Source: CALRWV02 sp943371965
GTDB lineage: Bacteria > Bacteroidota > JABWAT01
Direction: 5' to 3'
Length of the DNA: 64,000 nt
NCBI GenBank assembly: GCA_943371965.1
Contig: CALRWV020000001.1
Span: 124,001 to 188,000, forward strand
Notes under the pieces: model-generated
What the model was told of the DNA's origin: nothing
Database searches by the model: none
The model's input: the letters and a program-made list of their open reading frames with translations, nothing else
Part shown: positions 8,430-17,034 of the stretch, piece after piece
Layout: each line of letters opens with the position of its first letter
How positions within the stretch are numbered: the first letter of the stretch is position 1
Made by a program: the position numbers and the translations under genes

Positions 8430-9422
8430 ATGAAATTTGTCAGCAATCCAAACCTGAAAACCATTCTTCCAAACGAGAAATGGAAGGGAACTCCAATCAA
8501 CGACAAAAAACAATTTGTTAATCATGAACATCCTTTTTCGCCGGGTTTTCTGAAAGTTCTTCAATGGAAATTGAAGACTCAGCCGCAAAAACATGAGAAA
8601 AAAAATGATTCATTCCGATTGACAGTTCAAAAATCAGGTTCATTTCTGACTACAAATGAAGATTGCATCGTTTGGCTGGGACATGCTTCATTTTTTATCC
8701 GTTTGAACGGAATTACCTTGTTAACCGATCCGGTTTATTTCAACATGGCATTTCTGAAACGATTTGCAGAAATGCCGGTGAATCCATCAGAAATAAAGGG
8801 AATCGATTACATTCTGGTTTCCCATGATCACTATGACCATACTGATGTGAAAAGCCTGAAAATATTATGCAAAAACAATCCCGAAACGGAAATATTAACC
8901 GGACTGAATATGGAAAAAATGCTCCGGAAATTGATGACGAATCCGATCCAGATGGCCGGATGGAATCAGCAATACCTAACAGATGAATCAAAGATAAAAC
9001 TGTATTTCCTTCCTGCAAGGCACTGGGCAAGACGATCGGCATTTGATACCAACAAACGGTTATGGGGCGCTTTTGTTATTGAAGGAAACGGGAAAAAAAT
9101 ATATTTCAGTGGAGATACAGGATATGGAAATCACTTTATTGAAGCTGCTGAACTTTTTCCTGAAATCGATTATTGTATTTGCGGTACCGGTGCATATTCT
9201 CCGAAATGGTTTATGGAACCCATTCATATTTCACCTGAAAATGCAGTGAAAGCGTTCAACGAAATGAAAGCAAAGAATCTGATTCCTATGCATTATGCTA
9301 CTTTTGATCTGTCAGATGAACCGTTTGGTGAACCTGTTAGAATCCTGCAAAGCGAAGAAAAAGCAGGAAATATAAAGGGAAAACTGAAAATTATGGATGT
9401 GGGTGAAGTTTTAAGTATTTAA
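8430..9422 (+). CDS. metallo-beta-lactamase-fold hydrolase, NAPE-PLD-like
   Basis: A 330-residue metallo-beta-lactamase-fold protein. The metal site HxHxDH is visible as SHDHYDHTD near residue 131. It is preceded by WLGHASFFIRL and TLLTDPV, and followed by PARHWARRSAFDTNKRLWG and YFSGDTGYG, blocks typical of the bacterial relatives of N-acylphosphatidylethanolamine phospholipase D. The final metal histidine is in PMHYATF. The substrate is unknown; the family contains phosphodiesterases acting on lipids and other substrates. No signal peptide is visible, so it is probably cytoplasmic. It is a single gene with a strong terminator behind it. UlaG-like lactonase is a less likely alternative. Confidence 0.8.
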   Translation: MKFVSNPNLKTILPNEKWKGTPINDKKQFVNHEHPFSPGFLKVLQWKLKTQPQKHEKKNDSFRLTVQKSGSFLTTNEDCIVWLGHASFFIRLNGITLLTDPVYFNMAFLKRFAEMPVNPSEIKGIDYILVSHDHYDHTDVKSLKILCKNNPETEILTGLNMEKMLRKLMTNPIQMAGWNQQYLTDESKIKLYFLPARHWARRSAFDTNKRLWGAFVIEGNGKKIYFSGDTGYGNHFIEAAELFPEIDYCICGTGAYSPKWFMEPIHISPENAVKAFNEMKAKNLIPMHYATFDLSDEPFGEPVRILQSEEKAGNIKGKLKIMDVGEVLSI

Positions 9423-9451
9423 CAATCGACAATCCATTTTATGAAATTTGA

Positions 9452-9488
9452 AACACCCCGAGGCTTTCAAACCCTCGGGGTGTTTTGT
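9452..9488 (+). terminator. intrinsic terminator after the metallo-hydrolase gene
   Basis: AACACCCCGAGG (9452-9463) pairs perfectly with CCTCGGGGTGTT (9473-9484) over a 9-nt loop, followed by a T-rich run. The stem is 12 bp and GC-rich. Confidence 0.9.
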
Positions 9489-9552
9489 TTTATTTTGAAA
9501 CCTTCAAAAATTACTTCCGTATTGCGTCACATATTACAACCGGAGGCTGGAT

Positions 9553-10212
9553 ATGGACGACTCATTAAATCAATCAGAATCTGTTCCCTTTAAAAAACTT
9601 TACCGCAATAAATCCAACTATTTTATTGGAGGAGTCGCTTCGGGAATTGCCGATTATTTTGAAATTCCCGTAATTTTACCACGTATCGTCTTTGTGCTTT
9701 CCGGAATTTCCGGATTTGGGATTCTCGCCTATATAACAATGTGGATTCTTGTTCCAGAAAATCCATCAACTGTAACAGTTCAACGCGAATTGTCAACTGA
9801 ATTATCTTCAAATGTTTACCGAATTGGCGGCGGGTTGCTGATTTTGTTCGGTATCTATGAATTACTCGACAACATGAATATTTACTGGTTCAGTGATGCT
9901 GTTGATATGGTTTCAGATTTTGCATTTCCTGTATTTTTGATCATATTGGGATCGTTGCTTGTCTATTTTTCAGTCAGTAAAATCAGATCGGGAAGAAATG
10001 AAATGAGTACAAATTCAACAGAACCAAAAAGACTTTTCAGAGTTATGCGTGAAAGAATGATTGCAGGTGTCTGCTCAGGATTGGGACATTATTTTAATCT
10101 TGATCCTGTTCTTGTGAGGGTGCTATTTATCATCAGCGTATTTGTGAGTTTTGGTGCAACTTTACTGGTTTATCTGGTACTTGCATTGGCTACACCAAAA
10201 GATTCAGAATAA
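9553..10212 (+). CDS. protein with two PspC domains
   Basis: A 219-residue membrane protein with two PspC-type domains. The first is about residues 13-75 (NYFIGGVASGIADYFEIP, then a helix ending WILVPENP). The second is about residues 155-217 (MIAGVCSGLGHYFNLDPV, then a helix ending LALATPKD). Between them lie two further hydrophobic helices. PspC proteins sense or relieve inner-membrane stress. GGAGG lies 6 nt before the ATG. Two small membrane-protein genes follow at 16-nt and 21-nt gaps, making a likely three-gene membrane unit. A regulatory role toward an envelope-stress factor is plausible but no such factor is encoded nearby. Confidence 0.82.
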   Translation: MDDSLNQSESVPFKKLYRNKSNYFIGGVASGIADYFEIPVILPRIVFVLSGISGFGILAYITMWILVPENPSTVTVQRELSTELSSNVYRIGGGLLILFGIYELLDNMNIYWFSDAVDMVSDFAFPVFLIILGSLLVYFSVSKIRSGRNEMSTNSTEPKRLFRVMRERMIAGVCSGLGHYFNLDPVLVRVLFIISVFVSFGATLLVYLVLALATPKDSE

Positions 10213-10228
10213 AAAAGAAAAGAATAAA

Positions 10229-10357
10229 ATGAAAAAGATTGAATTGAAACTTTTAAAAGGAATTTTGTTTTTTGCAACCGGAATTTTCCTGCTGTATGAC
10301 AGAATTACTGTTTACAACAAACAGGGGAAAATTGTTTACATTTACGGCAGCAAATAA
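10229..10357 (+). CDS. small membrane protein (42 residues)
   Basis: A short frame beginning MKKIELKLLKG, with one hydrophobic segment ILFFATGIFLLY and a short basic/polar tail ending YIYGSK. It lies in the gap between the PspC gene and the next membrane gene, all in the same direction and closely spaced, which supports translation. I do not recognise a family. The start at 10,229 is the first sensible methionine; longer readings overlap the PspC gene. Confidence 0.5.
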   Translation: MKKIELKLLKGILFFATGIFLLYDRITVYNKQGKIVYIYGSK

Positions 10358-10378
10358 AATATTAATAGGAGAAACAAA

Positions 10379-10741
10379 ATGAAACGGATACCAACCATAC
10401 CATTTATAAGCATTATTCTGATTGCAGTTGGCGTTGACTTTCTGCTTGAAAAAAACAACATCTATTCAGATTGGAATGAGCTGGTTGCGGTTATATTTGC
10501 AGTTCAGGCTTTTCTTCTGGTCATTTACAGTATCCGTGATAAAGCAGTTTCAAAGGCAATTTGGGCGCTGATTTTTGCAGGTTCAGCTGTAGTACTTTAC
10601 TTCCCAAAATATTTTGACCGTTATTTCTGGTATGATTTTGAATATATGGCTGAAAAATATTGGCCAACTGCAATTATTTTGTTAGGTGCATGGCTGATTG
10701 TAAAATCATTCAGGAAAAACAAGCAGTCTATGGTTGCTTGA
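10379..10741 (+). CDS. four-helix membrane protein, LiaI/LiaF-TM-like
   Basis: A 120-residue integral membrane protein with four predicted helices: IPFISIILIAVGVDFLL, the segment from LVAVIFAVQAFLLVIY, AIWALIFAGSAVVLYF, and TAIILLGAWLIVKSF, ending in a basic tail. The layout resembles the LiaI/LiaF transmembrane region (DUF5668-like) often found beside PspC genes in envelope-stress loci. AGGAG lies 8 nt before the ATG. It closes the PspC operon. Function beyond membrane location is not shown by the sequence. Confidence 0.65.
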   Translation: MKRIPTIPFISIILIAVGVDFLLEKNNIYSDWNELVAVIFAVQAFLLVIYSIRDKAVSKAIWALIFAGSAVVLYFPKYFDRYFWYDFEYMAEKYWPTAIILLGAWLIVKSFRKNKQSMVA

Positions 10742-10790
10742 AACCCAAAAATCATCTCCTGATCAATTTCATTTTTTGATTTATTAAATT

Positions 10791-12200
10791 TCAGTGATCG
10801 GGAGATTTTCCGTTTTTTTCGAAAGCGTTTAAGATCCCTGCCATTTTAATTTTCGTTTCTTCAAATTCATTTTCAGCTTCAGAATCTGCAACAACAGCTC
10901 CTCCGAATTTTGCCTTGAATGTTTGACCTGTCTTTTCAAGACAGCGGATCAAAACTGAAAACTCTGCATTTCCATCAAACCCGAAATATCCAATAATTCC
11001 CGAATAAAATTCACGCGGCTGATCTTCAAGTTCGGCAATAATTTCCATGGTTCTTATTTTCGGGGCACCTGTCATCGATCCAGGTGGAAAGGTTGCTTTC
11101 AGAATATCAGAAAAAGTGATATTTTCTTTCAGTTCGCTTTCAACTGTTGAAATCATCTGAAATACAGTTTTATATTTTTCGATTTTGAAAAGTTCGGTAA
11201 CCTTTACACTTCCCGTTTTTGAAATTTTACCGATATCATTTCGCATCAGATCAACAATCATCACATTTTCCGCTTTGTCTTTTTCACTGTTGGTAAGATT
11301 GGAAAATTGAATATTATCTGACTCTGGATTTCCGGTTGATTTTCTTGTTCCTTTCATTGGTTGAACAATCAATTTATTGTTTATTATTTTTAAAAACCGC
11401 TCAGGAGATGAACTGATCAGCGAAAAATTACCTGTAATCATACTTGAAAAAAAAGAAGACGGACTTGACACAATCAAAGATTTCCAGATTTCATAGTTGC
11501 TGGTTGTATTGAATTCGCCATTGATCTGATGCGAAAAATTTACTTCGTAAGTATCACCTTCTGAAATATATTTTTTCAGTTTCCCGATTTTATTTTTGTA
11601 ATCCAGAAAATCAGTTTGAATTGAAAATTGTGTCAGTTTTGGAATTTTAGTTTCTGTTTTCACTTCTTCTTGCTGAAACAAAAAACTGTCACAATAAATC
11701 AAGTCAACAGATCGGTCTCTTTCATTTCTGCGGAATATGTGTTTCGGTATCATTCCAAACATAAGTGGCTGATCATAAGAAATTGGTTTGGTAACCACTT
11801 TTTCAGTTTCAATAAACTTTGCAAATTCATATCCGATTGAAAGAAAAATTCCACCGGAATCCAAACCTGATTTTGAACTATGACTGGTCTTTACAAAAAG
11901 AGTTTCAAGGAATTCAAATGGATTATTTGTTGGGATTTCTACCTGATTATTTCCATCAAACTGATAGGTTATTTTTTTTGAATAAACGGTAAAATTCAAA
12001 AAAGGATGAACGGCTATAAAACTGAATTCGCTTCTCGGATCTTCGGGAATGTGTGATGTTAAAGCAAACGACATTTCCTGCGAAAATGAATACTGGAGAA
12101 TTTCATCCCATGATAGATGTGAAAAATTTTGTTGGATTTGGTATTCGGGAATTTTGAAGTCAATCACAGGCGGTATAGAATTTCCAGAATTCTTCAGCAA
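10791..12200 (-). CDS. pabB: aminodeoxychorismate synthase component I
   Basis: A 469-residue chorismate-binding enzyme. It makes 4-amino-4-deoxychorismate for p-aminobenzoate and folate synthesis. The C-terminal chorismate domain has PMKGTRKSTG, MIVDLMRNDIGKI, PPGSMTGAPKIRTMEII and GIIGYFGFDG. The Lys in PMKGT is the residue that marks PabB-type enzymes, where TrpE has Ala. It overlaps the upstream pabC by 41 nt in a different frame, so the two are translated from one message. No glutamine amidotransferase subunit (PabA) is present in the window; it must lie elsewhere or be replaced by ammonia. Confidence in PabB over TrpE is high. Confidence 0.92.
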   Translation of the reverse strand: MLKNSGNSIPPVIDFKIPEYQIQQNFSHLSWDEILQYSFSQEMSFALTSHIPEDPRSEFSFIAVHPFLNFTVYSKKITYQFDGNNQVEIPTNNPFEFLETLFVKTSHSSKSGLDSGGIFLSIGYEFAKFIETEKVVTKPISYDQPLMFGMIPKHIFRRNERDRSVDLIYCDSFLFQQEEVKTETKIPKLTQFSIQTDFLDYKNKIGKLKKYISEGDTYEVNFSHQINGEFNTTSNYEIWKSLIVSSPSSFFSSMITGNFSLISSSPERFLKIINNKLIVQPMKGTRKSTGNPESDNIQFSNLTNSEKDKAENVMIVDLMRNDIGKISKTGSVKVTELFKIEKYKTVFQMISTVESELKENITFSDILKATFPPGSMTGAPKIRTMEIIAELEDQPREFYSGIIGYFGFDGNAEFSVLIRCLEKTGQTFKAKFGGAVVADSEAENEFEETKIKMAGILNAFEKNGKSPDH

Positions 12201-12936
12201 GGCTGGAATTCAATTTGTAGTCAAATTTCTGTTTGCCGAATTTAATTTCCTTCACCGGAATTATTCCGTGTGTAGAGTTTACATAAAAAACAGAATCGGC
12301 ATCTTCGATATCAAAAATTGTTATTTTTCTTTTTTCCAATGGAATATTATTTTGAGCTGTAAATTCAAGAAAACAGACAACGGTTACAGAATGAAGAACG
12401 TTTGAATGGCCTAAATTGGTAACATATTTGTTTCCGGATTGGAGCAAAACAGATCCGCAGGTTGCTTCCAAAACTTCATCAGAATGACGGAAAATGGTAT
12501 CATATCCGAATGGATTATGGTTTCTTATTACTGACCAAGGTTGATAGTTTGCGAGTTTTATAAAAGAAACATCTGAAAACGGCGGCTGATAATCCAAATC
12601 ACTGATTGAAAGTGAAATTCCTGATCCCCTTAAATTTTTCAAATTGGGACTGATATTTCTCTTTTCCACAAATACGTCGGATTTTCCGGTTTTTCTCTGG
12701 TAAAGTCTTTCAGTTTCTCCGGAGGAGACAATCAGCTTTATAATTTCAGACTGTTGATCTGAAGTGGAATCCAAAAAAGCAGAAAATTCCGAAATATCCT
12801 GAAAAGGATTAGTAAGATTCAATAATCTGCTTCCGTTGCTGATTCGGGTGAAATGAGGTTTCAGGGCAATAAACTTACCTTCAAACTTCAAAATCGTGGT
12901 AAAAATACCATCACCAAACTGATAAAAACGGAGCAT
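12160..12936 (-). CDS. pabC: aminotransferase class IV, aminodeoxychorismate lyase
   Basis: A 258-residue fold-type IV PLP enzyme. It would split aminodeoxychorismate into p-aminobenzoate and pyruvate. Family features are the N-terminal FYQFGDGIFTTI, the likely PLP lysine in SFIKLANYQPWSV, and EATCGSVLLQSG in place of the more usual E-x-x-x-S-N segment. The position directly before pabB with a 41-nt overlap is the best evidence for PabC rather than a branched-chain or D-amino-acid aminotransferase. Identity to canonical PabC appears moderate, so substrate is inferred from context. Confidence 0.82.
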   Translation of the reverse strand: MLRFYQFGDGIFTTILKFEGKFIALKPHFTRISNGSRLLNLTNPFQDISEFSAFLDSTSDQQSEIIKLIVSSGETERLYQRKTGKSDVFVEKRNISPNLKNLRGSGISLSISDLDYQPPFSDVSFIKLANYQPWSVIRNHNPFGYDTIFRHSDEVLEATCGSVLLQSGNKYVTNLGHSNVLHSVTVVCFLEFTAQNNIPLEKRKITIFDIEDADSVFYVNSTHGIIPVKEIKFGKQKFDYKLNSSLAEEFWKFYTACD

Positions 12937-13023
12937 TTTTTTACTTTTTTTGCTTCTTTTGAATGAAACGTTTGAAAATGACTGTCAATAGTTTAGGGTT
13001 GAATTTAAAATCACATAATTCTA

Positions 13024-13054
13024 TTGGAAGAGAGTGACTGATTTCCTATCTTTG
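13024..13054 (+). promoter_or_regulatory. Bacteroidetes-type promoter for the yicC-gmk-rpoZ-coaBC operon
   Basis: TTGG (13024-13027), 19 nt, then TATCTTTG (13047-13054), matching the TTTG-N19-TAnnTTTG form with one mismatch. The predicted start site leaves a leader of only about 20 nt before the yicC ATG. This is the clearest example in the window. Confidence 0.65.
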
Positions 13055-13080
13055 CAGACTTCACCCAAAATTATGGTATT

Positions 13081-13962
13081 ATGATCGAATCAATGACCGG
13101 TTTCGGAACCGGAAAATCGTCAAGAGATGGAATTTCGGTTACCGTTGAACTTCGGTCTGTAAACAGCCGTTTTATCGAACTGAATTCCAAAATTCCGAAA
13201 ACGCTGCAAATCAGGGAAAACGAAATTAAGGAAATTCTGCGGAAAGAACTTAACCGCGGCAAAATAAATATTTTTCTTCAGCTTGAAAAGACAAGTGAAG
13301 ACCAGATTTCAATTATTGTTGATGAAAATGCAGTCAAAAAATATGTTGGAATTTTAAAACAGCTTAAAGATGCTTCCGGCATTCAGGAAGAAATCAAGCT
13401 TGATCATCTGCTGAAATTCAGCGAAATTTTCAAACCTGTTGAAGTTGATGATACCACCGAAAAAGAGTGGGAAGTTTGTAAAGAAGCCATTGGTCAGGCT
13501 ATCATCCAATTGAAGGAAATGCGCAAAACTGAAGGCGAAACCCTTTCACGCGATTTCTTTCACAGAATCAAATTGATGAGCGATTATGTTGCCAAATTGA
13601 AAGTGGCAAGTGATGCAAAAGTACCGGAAGAACGTAAAAGATTGACCGAAAAAGTTGCTGAAATTCTGGGTGAATCAAAAGTGAATCCGGACAGAATCGA
13701 ACTTGAAATCGTTCTCTTGGCGGATAAACTTGATATTACCGAAGAAATTGTCCGTTTCAACAGTCATTGTGATTACTTTATCAATGCTCTGAATAATGGT
13801 ACAGAATCAGTAGGAAGAAAATTGAATTTTCTGATTCAGGAAATGAACCGTGAAGTCAATACGATGGGTTCAAAATCGAATACATCTGAGGTGGCTCATT
13901 TGGTTGTTGGTTTGAAAGAAGAATTGGAACGTGTTCGTGAACAGTTGCAAAACATCGAATAA
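13081..13962 (+). CDS. yicC: YicC-family endoribonuclease
   Basis: A 293-residue YicC/YloC protein. It opens with MIESMTGFGTG and closes with the conserved block KLNFLIQEMNREVNTMGSKS, both family hallmarks. Members act as endoribonucleases on mRNA and small RNAs. The middle is charged and helical. It starts an operon with gmk only 2 nt downstream, an arrangement seen in many bacteria. Another ATG eight bases earlier (13,073) is out of frame, so 13,081 is the start. Confidence 0.93.
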   Translation: MIESMTGFGTGKSSRDGISVTVELRSVNSRFIELNSKIPKTLQIRENEIKEILRKELNRGKINIFLQLEKTSEDQISIIVDENAVKKYVGILKQLKDASGIQEEIKLDHLLKFSEIFKPVEVDDTTEKEWEVCKEAIGQAIIQLKEMRKTEGETLSRDFFHRIKLMSDYVAKLKVASDAKVPEERKRLTEKVAEILGESKVNPDRIELEIVLLADKLDITEEIVRFNSHCDYFINALNNGTESVGRKLNFLIQEMNREVNTMGSKSNTSEVAHLVVGLKEELERVREQLQNIE

Positions 13963-13964
13963 TC

Positions 13965-14534
13965 ATGACAAAAAAAGGTAAATTAATTGTTTTGAGTGCT
14001 CCAAGCGGTGCGGGTAAAACCACCATTGCACGGGCAATTTTAGAAAAATTCGATAATTTACGTTTTTCCATTTCTGCTACCACCAGAAACCCAAGACCAA
14101 ATGAAAAACAGGCACACGATTATTTTTTCCTGACCAAGGAAGATTTTACCAAACGTGTTGCAAACAACGAATTTGTTGAATGGGAAGAAGTTTACGGACA
14201 GTATTACGGAACTTTATGGTCACACATCAATGAAATGTTGGATAGTGGCAAAAACATCATTTTGGATATTGATGTAAAAGGCGGATTAAACATCCAGAAA
14301 AAATTTGGTCATGATGTTCTGACCATTTTTATCATGCCGCCTGATCTGAATACATTGAAAGAACGTCTGAAAAGCAGAAAAACTGAATCTGACGAACTGA
14401 TTAAACTGCGTCTTGAACGTGTACCGATGGAAATGGAAGTCGGAAAAGAATTCCAGCATGTTGTTGTAAATGATGATCTTCAGAAAGCCATCTCAGAAGT
14501 TTTGCAGTTGATAACTGATTTCATCAAAAATTAA
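13965..14534 (+). CDS. gmk: guanylate kinase
   Basis: A 189-residue kinase that phosphorylates GMP to GDP. The P-loop is LSAPSGAGKTTIA near the N-terminus. The GMP-binding region follows: SISATTRNPRPNE, then EFVEWEEVYGQYYGT and the Walker-B-like ILDIDVKGG. The length is typical. It is 2 nt after yicC and 33 nt before rpoZ, in the widespread yicC-gmk-rpoZ-coaBC order. Confidence 0.96.
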   Translation: MTKKGKLIVLSAPSGAGKTTIARAILEKFDNLRFSISATTRNPRPNEKQAHDYFFLTKEDFTKRVANNEFVEWEEVYGQYYGTLWSHINEMLDSGKNIILDIDVKGGLNIQKKFGHDVLTIFIMPPDLNTLKERLKSRKTESDELIKLRLERVPMEMEVGKEFQHVVVNDDLQKAISEVLQLITDFIKN

Positions 14535-14567
14535 GATTTTTAAAAATAAATAAATAGCGAGGTTACC

Positions 14568-14849
14568 ATGCCAATTAAACCGGTTGATACATTTAAACTT
14601 GTTGGTGAAAACGAAAATGTTTATGAAGCCATCGTTCTGATGGGAAAAAGAGCTAGAGAAATCAATGATGAAATCCGCTCAGAATTGTATGACAAACTTG
14701 CTTTGTTCAATGAATTCACAGAATCAGAAGAAGAGATGGAAGTGAATCACGAACAAATTAAAATCAGCATGGAATATGAAGTAAAGGCAAAACCTACAGT
14801 TCAATCTATTGCTGAAAAATTGAATACTGATATCGCCTTCCATTATTGA
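14568..14849 (+). CDS. rpoZ: RNA polymerase omega subunit (Rpb6-like)
   Basis: A 93-residue protein of the Bacteroidota/Chlorobiota omega type. The block VYEAIVLMGKRAREIND corresponds to the conserved Rpb6/omega helix that clamps the beta' C-terminus. The acidic middle and short C-terminal segment are poorly conserved in this lineage. Position between gmk and coaBC is the standard one for rpoZ and raises confidence. GAGG precedes the ATG at 14,568. One base separates its stop from the coaBC ATG. Confidence 0.85.
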   Translation: MPIKPVDTFKLVGENENVYEAIVLMGKRAREINDEIRSELYDKLALFNEFTESEEEMEVNHEQIKISMEYEVKAKPTVQSIAEKLNTDIAFHY

Positions 14850-14850
14850 T

Positions 14851-16068
14851 ATGAAACTGCCACTCCAAAATAAGACAATTCTTTTTGGTGTGACCGGTGG
14901 AATTTCCGCCTACAAAGCTCCGGAAATTATCAGACTTTTAAAAAAAGCAGGTGCGTCGGTTCAGGTTTTCATGACGCATTCTGCTGAAAAGTTTGTAACT
15001 GCAACTACTCTTGGTACTGTTTCTGAAAATGAAGTTTTAACCGATGTCTTTCCAAAAAATATGGAAGGATCATGGACAAAACATATTCATTTGGCCCGTT
15101 CTGCTGATGCATTCGTTATTGCACCCGCAACTGCAAACACGATAGCAAAACTGGCAAACGGTTTGGCAGACAACATGCTGACGAACGTTTATCTTTCCCT
15201 TTCTCCCAAAACTCCAGTCATCATTTCTCCTGCCATGGATACGGACATGTTTGTTCATGCATCTACTCAGGAAAATATTGCGAAACTCAAAAAACGTGGA
15301 AACGTCATCATTCCACCTGCTGATGGATTATTGGCGAGTGGTTTGAGCGGAATTGGGAGACTACCGGAACCTGCAGACCTGTTTTCTGAAATTGTAAAAA
15401 TTATCGGAAACGAAACACAGACTTTGGCGGGAAAAACAGTTCTTATTTCTGCCGGACCAACACGTGAAGCCATTGATCCTGTCCGTTATATTTCAAACCA
15501 TTCAAGCGGGAAAATGGGTTATTCGATTGCAGAAGCTGCATTATTGAAAGGTGCAACAGTTCACTTGGTCAGCGGACCAACACATCAACATGCATCCGGT
15601 GGAATTCACGTTTATCAGGTTCAGTCTGCTGTTGAGATGCATGACAAAATGGTTGAATTTTATGACAAAGCGGATTATGTTTTCATGGCAGCGGCAGTAG
15701 CAGATTTCAGGGTTGATAAGGTTGCAAAAACAAAAATCAAAAAAAATGATTCTGAAGAGTATCATTTGGATCTGGTGAAAAATCCGGACATTCTGAAGGA
15801 ATTGGGTGCAAAAAAGAAAAATCAGGTTTTAATCGGATTTGCGCTTGAAACGGATCATGAATTGGAAAATGCCAAAAAGAAACTGAAATCAAAAAATCTT
15901 GATGCCATCGTTCTGAACAATCCTCTGACGGAAGGTGCAGGATTTGATGTGGATACCAATATTATCCGTGTTATTAAGGCGAATGATGAAATTGTGAAAT
16001 TTGATCTGAAACTGAAACGTGATCTTGCCTTTGATCTGATTGAAATCGCACGGGAACTGAAAAAATAA
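14851..16068 (+). CDS. coaBC: bifunctional phosphopantothenoylcysteine decarboxylase/synthetase
   Basis: A 405-residue CoA-biosynthesis enzyme. The N-terminal flavoprotein domain (CoaC, about residues 5-180) shows GVTGGISAYKAPEI and IISPAMDTDMF. The C-terminal CoaB domain (about 190-400) shows VLISAGPTREAIDPVRYIS, NHSSGKMGYSIAEAAL and AAAVADFR. It makes 4'-phosphopantothenoyl-cysteine and decarboxylates it to phosphopantetheine. It is the last gene of the yicC operon and is followed by a GC-rich hairpin at 16,100. Confidence 0.96.
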   Translation: MKLPLQNKTILFGVTGGISAYKAPEIIRLLKKAGASVQVFMTHSAEKFVTATTLGTVSENEVLTDVFPKNMEGSWTKHIHLARSADAFVIAPATANTIAKLANGLADNMLTNVYLSLSPKTPVIISPAMDTDMFVHASTQENIAKLKKRGNVIIPPADGLLASGLSGIGRLPEPADLFSEIVKIIGNETQTLAGKTVLISAGPTREAIDPVRYISNHSSGKMGYSIAEAALLKGATVHLVSGPTHQHASGGIHVYQVQSAVEMHDKMVEFYDKADYVFMAAAVADFRVDKVAKTKIKKNDSEEYHLDLVKNPDILKELGAKKKNQVLIGFALETDHELENAKKKLKSKNLDAIVLNNPLTEGAGFDVDTNIIRVIKANDEIVKFDLKLKRDLAFDLIEIARELKK

Positions 16069-16099
16069 ACTTATTCCGGTAATAATAACCCTCACCCTT

Positions 16100-16128
16100 A
16101 AGTCCCTCTCCCAAAGGGCGAGGGACTT
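16100..16128 (+). repeat. hairpin repeat after coaBC, terminator-like
   Basis: AAGTCCCTC (16100-16108) pairs perfectly with GAGGGACTT (16120-16128); the loop contains a second CCC/GGG pairing. It lacks a long T-run. Similar CCCTCACCC / GAGGGACTT text is, from general knowledge, a widely dispersed intergenic element in environmental bacterial genomes. Confidence 0.6.
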
Positions 16129-16229
16129 TGAAATTCCACTCCAAAATTGTTGATAATTTGTTTGTAAGTTGTCAAATACTTCAATAAAATTATTCCGAAA
16201 TTAGACCTTTAACTTAATCCAAAGAATTT

Positions 16230-16928
16230 ATGTCTGACCCAACCCTTGACGAAATAAAACAGCTTCTTTCACTCTCCAAAGGTTATCTGCTTCAACAGGA
16301 AGAACTGTTCGGAGTTGATCTTCCTTTTTTTGCGAATAACGAAGAGCCTTCCGAATCATTAAAACTCAAAACCGAGCAACTGAAAAATTTCTACATGGAA
16401 ATCAAAGGCTGCATGAAATGTTCATTGGGAAGTACCCGAAACAATTTCGTTTTCGGTGATGGAAATCCTGATGCGGATATTATGGTCATCGGTGAAGCAC
16501 CGGGAGCAGACGAGGATGAAACTGGACATCCGTTTGTTGGCCGTGCAGGACAGCTTTTGACAGCTATTTTGAAAGCAGTGAATTTTCAGCGGAAAGATGT
16601 ATTTATCTGCAACATCCTGAAATGCCGTCCGCCTCAAAACAGGAAACCGCAGTCAGATGAAGTTGCAAAATGCAGTCCTTATCTGCACAGACAAATTGAA
16701 ATTATTCAGCCGAAAATTATTCTTGCGTTGGGAGCGACAGCAGCTAACACCTTACTTGAAAATCAGTCAGCATTGGGGGATATGCGCGGAAAAGTTCATC
16801 AGTACCGTGGCGTTCCACTGATTGTGACCTTTCACCCTGCTGCACTGCTGAGAAATCCGAACTGGAAAGCACATACCTGGCAGGATATTCAGACGGTCAG
16901 GAAAATGTATGATGAGTTAAATAATTAA
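16230..16928 (+). CDS. family 4 uracil-DNA glycosylase with iron-sulfur cluster
   Basis: A 232-residue UDG that excises uracil from DNA. The catalytic block is VIGEAPGADEDETGHPFVGR and the C-terminal loop is FHPAALLRNPNWK. Four cysteines suitable for a 4Fe-4S cluster are present: two in KGCMKCSLG, one in LKCRPPQNRKP and one in AKCSPYL, which marks family 4 (UdgA-like) rather than family 1. The first 60 residues are a helical extension (LDEIKQLLSLSKGYLLQQEE) often seen in these proteins. It is followed by a tandem repeat and then dnaB. Confidence 0.92.
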   Translation: MSDPTLDEIKQLLSLSKGYLLQQEELFGVDLPFFANNEEPSESLKLKTEQLKNFYMEIKGCMKCSLGSTRNNFVFGDGNPDADIMVIGEAPGADEDETGHPFVGRAGQLLTAILKAVNFQRKDVFICNILKCRPPQNRKPQSDEVAKCSPYLHRQIEIIQPKIILALGATAANTLLENQSALGDMRGKVHQYRGVPLIVTFHPAALLRNPNWKAHTWQDIQTVRKMYDELNN

Positions 16929-16937
16929 TAATTAATA

Positions 16938-16979
16938 ATTACGAATTACGAATTACGAATTACGAATTACGAATTACGA
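16938..16979. repeat. tandem heptanucleotide repeat (ATTACGA) x6
   Basis: Six perfect copies of ATTACGA in a row, preceded by two copies of a TAATAAT-like variant that begin inside the glycosylase stop region. It fills the gap before dnaB. No inverted partner as strong is present, though the following AT-rich text (16981-17025) repeats TTTATAAT-like words. Confidence 0.9.
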
Positions 16980-17034
16980 ATTTATTTTTTCAATTTATAA
17001 TCTAACATTTATAATTTAAAATTGCGAAGCGATC

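Noticed and set aside
16938..16979. Possible CRISPR array
   Set aside because: Seven-base perfect tandem units without spacers; a simple sequence repeat.
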